Assembly: GCA_951800675.1 (NCBI GenBank)
Contig: CATOKC010000077.1
Location: 1-16,458, forward strand
Reading direction: 5' to 3'
DNA length: 16,458 bases
From: an uncultured Oscillibacter sp.
GTDB lineage: Bacteria; Bacillota_A; Clostridia; Oscillospirales; Oscillospiraceae
The notes below the pieces were generated by a model. It saw only the letters and a list, made by a program, of their open reading frames with translations, did no database searches and was not told where the DNA came from. Positions within the stretch are counted from its first letter, which is position 1, and every line of letters begins with the position of its first letter. A program made the position numbers and the translations under genes. This document shows positions 12,854 to 16,458 of this stretch, in pieces.

Positions 12854-14185
12854 TCAGCGGTCGCCTGCGGCAATCCTGGCATACCAGAAGGCGCTGTCCT
12901 TCAAAATTCGCCGTTGAGTGGGATAATCCACATAAACCAGTCCGAACCGCTCTCCGTATCCGCTGTGCCATTCAAAGTTATCCGTTAAGGACCAATGGAA
13001 GAATCCCCGGATGTCGGCCCGTTCCGTGCCCCGGCGGAGCGCTTCCAGATACCGGGTCAAGAAGTCAATGCGGTCCGGATCGTGAACCTTACCGTCTAGA
13101 AAAATGTGGTCGTTGCAGCTTAGGCCACACTCCGTAACATACAGGGGCAGACCGTACCGCCGGTAGAGGTCCTCGTAGCCGTATTCCATGATCTCTGGCG
13201 TAATGGGCCATTTCAAGGCCGTTCGGGGGAACCCTGGATACCGGGGAAGATACACCGGCTTGCCGTCTGGCCCGGCGGCGATCTCATGACCGTTGTAGGA
13301 GTTGACGCCGATCATATCCGGTACGGCGTGCATAATCTCCCACTCCTGCGGTGTGATGTCACTCATCCGCTCGGCCAGGCGAGGACCCTCTGGGTCCACA
13401 TGGCCGAAACACGCTGCGTCCAGTCCGCAGGGATGGGTGAACATCCAATCCTCATCCGGCATGGCGAAGGCAGTGTTTGTAGACGCCTCTCGATCTTCTG
13501 GGCTGTGGGGCCAGCAGAGCCGCCCTGTAGAAGCCAGGCCCACCTGGGCGGTGGAATCCGCCTCCCGGATGGCCCGGGCCGCTAGACCGTGAGCCAGCAT
13601 CAGGTGCTTCCAGCACTGGACCAGTTGGGGCGGGTCGTACTGCCTTCCCGGTGCATGAAGCCCCAGGGCATGCCCTAGACTCAGGACGATCTGGGGTTCA
13701 TTAAGGGTAAAATAATGATGGACTCGGCCCTGAAAATGCTTCGCCATCATGCTGGCAAAACGTCCGAAAGCCTGGGCTGTCTCCAGCCGCAGCCAGCCGC
13801 CCTGGTCCTCTATGGCTTGGGGCAGCTCCCAGTGATAAAGGGTGACCCAGGGGGTGATTCCCCGGTCCAGGCAGGCGTCTACCAATCGATCGTAATAGCG
13901 GAGCCCCCCGGCGTTCCAGTTCCCATCTCCCATGGGGTCCACTCTGGCCCAGCTGGTGGAGAAGCGGTAGTGCCGGATGTTCAACTGGAACAGGATGTCC
14001 AAATCCTCCTGGAAGCGATGGTAGGCGTCGCAGGCTACGGAGCCGTCTCCGCCGTCGGCGATGGCCCCCGGGCGACGGCAAAATGTGTCCCAAATGCACG
14101 CTCCGCCGCCATCTAACTGGGAATAGCCCTCAATCTGATAGGCGCTAGAGGCGGCGCCCCAGATAAAATCCTTCTGAAATTCCAT
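12854..14185 (-). CDS. Beta-glucosidase, glycoside hydrolase family 1
   Basis: A 443-residue cytoplasmic GH1 enzyme of normal length. The N-terminus FIWGAASSAYQIEG (7-20) is the family signature. The acid/base glutamate is E163 in TLNEP. The nucleophile is E352 in VTECG, where Cys replaces the usual Asn of TENG. SLTDNFEWHSGYGERFGL (399-416) closes the sugar pocket. The Lys/Ser signature of 6-phospho-beta-glucosidases is not seen in this loop, so the substrate is probably an unphosphorylated beta-glucoside such as cellobiose. There is no signal peptide. The ATG (14185-14183) follows GGGGTGAT and starts 4 bp after the GH94 stop, so the two form one transcription unit. Confidence 0.93.
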   Translation of the reverse strand: MEFQKDFIWGAASSAYQIEGYSQLDGGGACIWDTFCRRPGAIADGGDGSVACDAYHRFQEDLDILFQLNIRHYRFSTSWARVDPMGDGNWNAGGLRYYDRLVDACLDRGITPWVTLYHWELPQAIEDQGGWLRLETAQAFGRFASMMAKHFQGRVHHYFTLNEPQIVLSLGHALGLHAPGRQYDPPQLVQCWKHLMLAHGLAARAIREADSTAQVGLASTGRLCWPHSPEDREASTNTAFAMPDEDWMFTHPCGLDAACFGHVDPEGPRLAERMSDITPQEWEIMHAVPDMIGVNSYNGHEIAAGPDGKPVYLPRYPGFPRTALKWPITPEIMEYGYEDLYRRYGLPLYVTECGLSCNDHIFLDGKVHDPDRIDFLTRYLEALRRGTERADIRGFFHWSLTDNFEWHSGYGERFGLVYVDYPTQRRILKDSAFWYARIAAGDR

Positions 14186-14189
14186 GGGA

Positions 14190-16325
14190 TCACCCCATCA
14201 CTACTCGGACGGACACGACGCTCCCTGCCGGGGCAGTGGGAACGATGATCCCCTCCAGCCGCACGTCGTCCGCGTAGAGTTCCTTCACGCCATATTGCAA
14301 ACCCTCGGGATTTTCCACGGTAATTTGATATACGGCATCCCGAAAACGGCGGACGGCGGTAAAGCCCGTCCAGCCAGAGGGAATGCAGGGATTTACACAC
14401 AGCCCGTCCAGCTCCGGTCGTATGCCCAAAATTGCCTGCGAAACGGCGGTAAAGCTCCAGGCGGCGGCTCCCGTGAGCCAGCTGTTTTTCGCCTCGCCAA
14501 AGGCGGCGGCATCCGTTCCTGCCACCATTTGGCTATAGACGTAAGGCTCTGTGCGGTGAATCTCGCTGACCTCCTCCAGATAGGCCGGACAGAGCTTTCG
14601 GTAGGTCTCAAAGGCCCGGTCCCCATGGCCCAGCACGGCTTCCGCGCAGGTGATCCAGGGATTGTTGTGGGAGAAGATGCCAGCGTTTTCCTTGTAGCCA
14701 GGGGGGTAGCTGCTGATTTCCCCCAGCTCCAGCCGATAGCGGGTGTAAGGCGGCTGATGAAGCACGATGCCAAACCGCGTGTCCAGCCGCTCTTCTACGC
14801 TTTTCAGAGCCTGTGCCGCCTGGCCGCTCTCCTTTCCGATGCCCGCCATGACGCACATGCCCTGGGGCTCTATGTAGATTTGCCCCTCTTCGCACTCCCG
14901 GCTGCCCACCGGCGCGCCGAAAGCGTCGTAAGCCCGACGGAACCAGGCCCCGTCCCAGCCTGCGGTCAAGACCGTTTTCTCCATGGACTTCACAGCCGCT
15001 AGGCAGGTCTCTGCTTCCTCCGTCAGTCCCTGGCGGCGGCAGAGCTCCGCATAACGACGGCCATAGAGAACAAACATTCCGGCGATGAACACGGATTCCG
15101 CCGCCGGACCTTCGCTGGGGCCGGTGGTCTGGAAACTCTCCCCAGGATGGCGAGAGAAACAGTTGAGGTTTAGGCAGTCGTTCCAGTCTGCCCGGCCAAT
15201 GAGGGGCAGGCCGTGGGGCCCCAAATGATTCACCGTATATCGAAAGCTGCGCCGCAGGTGCTCCATCAGTGGAGCGGCGGCGCTTTCGTCGTTATCAAAG
15301 GGAACTAGCTCGTCCAGGATGCTCCAGTCTCCCGTTTCTCGCAGGTAAGCGTCCGCTCCGGCGATGAGCCAAAGGGGGTCGTCGTTGAAGCCGCTGCCCA
15401 CCGCTAGATTGCCTTTCTTGGTCAGGGGTTGGTACTGGTGGTAGGCACTGCCGTCAGGGAACTGGGTGGCGGCGATATCCAGAATTCGCTCCCTGGCCCG
15501 CTCCGGGACCATGTGGACAAAACCAAGCAAATCCTGACAGGAGTCTCGGAAGCCCATGCCCCGTCCCGTCCCGCTCTCAAAGTAAGAGGCGGAGCGGCTC
15601 ATGTTGAAGGTGATCATGCACTGGTACTGATTCCAGGTGTTGACCATCTGGTCTACCTTCTCATCCGGGGAGTGCGACTGGAAATGAGAGAGCAGCTCCG
15701 TCCAATACCGGTTCAGCTCTTGGAAGGCCGCCTCGCTTTGCTCCCGGGTTCGGTAACGTTCCATCAGCGCATGGGCCAGCTTTTTGTTGATCACGCCAGG
15801 GGCGGAGAACTTGTCCTCCTCGGGATTTTCGATATAGCCTAGCCCCAGGAGGAGGAATTCTTCTTCACCTGGCTCTAGCTCCATATGAAACTGCATGGCT
15901 CCCACCGGAGCCCAGCCCTGGGCTGTGGACCCGGTGCAGGCCCCTCTTATCACTGCTTCCGGCGCGGCAGGGGAGCCATAGGAGCCCATGAACGCGTCTC
16001 TGGCGGTATCGAAGCTCTGAAATGGGCGATCAGCCCAAAAGACCGCGTAGTGGTTCCGGCGTTCCCGGTACTCTGTTTTGTGGTAAATGGCGTTGTCCTC
16101 CACTTCCACCTCGCCAGTGGAAAGATTGCGCTGTAAGTTGGTGCCGTCGTCCACCGCATCCCAGAGACAAAACTCCACAAAGGGGAATATCTCAAAATTC
16201 TTTCGCTCCTTAGAGCAGTTTTGCAGAGTGAGCTCCATCAGCAAACACCGCTCCCCCCGGGGAACAAAGAGCCGCTGAACCGCCATAAGGCCGTTCTTTT
16301 CCCCCTGGATTTGGGTATATCCCAT
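14190..16325 (-). CDS. Cellobiose phosphorylase-like GH94, 5'-truncated (probable pseudogene)
   Basis: A remaining frame of 711 codons matches GH94 cellobiose phosphorylase (phosphorolysis of cellobiose to glucose-1-phosphate and glucose). Diagnostic segments are [16 protein letters not shown] (256-271), [12 protein letters not shown] (295-306) and GFNDDPLWL (312-320) with the catalytic-site Asp pair. Family members are about 800 residues and reach GMGYT only after roughly 100 residues. Here homology begins at WYGMGYT, just upstream of the first ATG, and a TAG lies at 16349-16347 in frame. The missing part is the N-terminal beta-sandwich. No ribosome binding site precedes the first ATG (16325-16323). 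The DNA beyond about 16335 is abruptly AT-rich, so the 5' end was probably lost by a rearrangement. It is followed by the GH1 gene. Confidence 0.87.
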   Translation of the reverse strand: MGYTQIQGEKNGLMAVQRLFVPRGERCLLMELTLQNCSKERKNFEIFPFVEFCLWDAVDDGTNLQRNLSTGEVEVEDNAIYHKTEYRERRNHYAVFWADRPFQSFDTARDAFMGSYGSPAAPEAVIRGACTGSTAQGWAPVGAMQFHMELEPGEEEFLLLGLGYIENPEEDKFSAPGVINKKLAHALMERYRTREQSEAAFQELNRYWTELLSHFQSHSPDEKVDQMVNTWNQYQCMITFNMSRSASYFESGTGRGMGFRDSCQDLLGFVHMVPERARERILDIAATQFPDGSAYHQYQPLTKKGNLAVGSGFNDDPLWLIAGADAYLRETGDWSILDELVPFDNDESAAAPLMEHLRRSFRYTVNHLGPHGLPLIGRADWNDCLNLNCFSRHPGESFQTTGPSEGPAAESVFIAGMFVLYGRRYAELCRRQGLTEEAETCLAAVKSMEKTVLTAGWDGAWFRRAYDAFGAPVGSRECEEGQIYIEPQGMCVMAGIGKESGQAAQALKSVEERLDTRFGIVLHQPPYTRYRLELGEISSYPPGYKENAGIFSHNNPWITCAEAVLGHGDRAFETYRKLCPAYLEEVSEIHRTEPYVYSQMVAGTDAAAFGEAKNSWLTGAAAWSFTAVSQAILGIRPELDGLCVNPCIPSGWTGFTAVRRFRDAVYQITVENPEGLQYGVKELYADDVRLEGIIVPTAPAGSVVSVRVVMG

Positions 16326-16334
16326 GCCATACCA

Positions 16335-16419
16335 AACAATACGGTTCTATGCTAAAAAAACAAGCAAGATAAAAATAGAATTTTATCGAAAAAAAACGTA
16401 AAGAGAGGAATATTGATAT
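16335..16419. other. AT-rich junction upstream of the truncated GH94 gene
   Basis: Homology to GH94 stops near 16335 and base composition shifts sharply to AT-rich with A runs. It includes an inverted repeat GATAAAA (16368-16374) and TTTTATC (16381-16387) with a 6-base spacer, possibly an operator or small hairpin. I could not identify an insertion-sequence end or a convincing promoter on either strand. Confidence 0.5.
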
Positions 16420-16458
16420 ATGGCGACCGGGAGGAATCTCACACAGGCTTTTTACAAA
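16420..16458 (+). CDS. Start of an unidentified plus-strand ORF (runs off window)
   Basis: Thirteen codons are visible, starting MATGRNLTQAFYK. The ATG at 16420 is preceded by GAGAGG (16403-16408), 11 bases upstream, with an AT-rich leader. The fragment is too short to name. Its position at the edge of a truncated gene makes a mobile-element or rearranged neighbour possible, but nothing in the sequence proves this. Confidence 0.4.
   Translation, partial: MATGRNLTQAFYK

Noticed and set aside
14184..15002. Plus-strand open frame of 272 codons
   Set aside because: Opposite strand of the well-supported GH94 reading frame; no recognisable product.
16368..16387. Terminal inverted repeat of an insertion sequence
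   Set aside because: Short AT-rich arms close together with no transposase visible; the second end would lie outside the window and cannot be tested.

Overview
The window looks like chromosomal DNA from a Gram-positive, fairly GC-rich Clostridia-type Firmicute, probably a gut Oscillospiraceae-like species. The evidence is a T-box leader in front of alaS, strong GGAGG-type ribosome binding sites, sigma-A type promoters, and an exosortase G (XrtG) operon, a system known from Firmicutes. The assignment is inference; no rRNA or taxonomic marker beyond alaS is present.

Layout. (1) Positions 1-431, minus strand: the first 40 codons of alaS behind a complete alanine T-box riboswitch (GCC specifier, T-box sequence, terminator) and its promoter. 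(2) Positions 469-1563, plus strand: a promoter, a leader with an intrinsic terminator-like hairpin, and a tyrosine recombinase with all catalytic residues. (3) Positions 1555-1841: a perfect 26-bp inverted repeat bounding a 235-bp AT-rich segment. The segment carries a near-consensus promoter (TTGATA, 17 bp, TATAAT) and a long palindromic hairpin. The promoter currently points leftward, away from the operon, so this copy is drawn in a predicted OFF orientation. Inversion would turn it toward the operon. (4) Positions 2217-12835, plus strand: a tightly packed seven-gene exosortase G operon. In order it encodes a secreted surface protein with three CBM9-like modules and a C-terminal membrane/basic sorting tail, XrtG, a family-2 glycosyltransferase fused to an OpgB-like phosphoglycerol transferase (broken by an in-frame TAA), a two-TM sensor-like protein with a GGDEF-like remnant, a PTPS/QueD-like protein lacking the catalytic Cys, a large PTPS-related (GT-C-like) membrane protein, and a DPM1-like glycosyltransferase fused to a GtrA-type membrane domain. 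(5) Positions 12854-16325, minus strand: a GH1 beta-glucosidase and a 5'-truncated GH94 cellobiose phosphorylase. (6) Positions 16335-16458: an AT-rich junction and the first 13 codons of an unidentified plus-strand ORF.

How it works together (inference). The recombinase would flip the promoter segment and so switch the whole XrtG surface module on or off (phase variation). When on, the operon would make and export a glycan or phosphoglycerol-modified polymer through the polyprenyl-phosphate-sugar synthase/flippase, the GT-C-like membrane protein and the fused GT/phosphoglycerol transferase. XrtG would process the sorting tail of the secreted carbohydrate-binding-like protein. The GH1/GH94 pair would handle cello-oligosaccharides in the cytoplasm and is transcribed convergently, as a separate unit.

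The most notable observations are the recombinase-adjacent invertible promoter in front of an exosortase G operon, the nonsense codon in the glycosyltransferase, and the truncated GH94 gene at a composition break.
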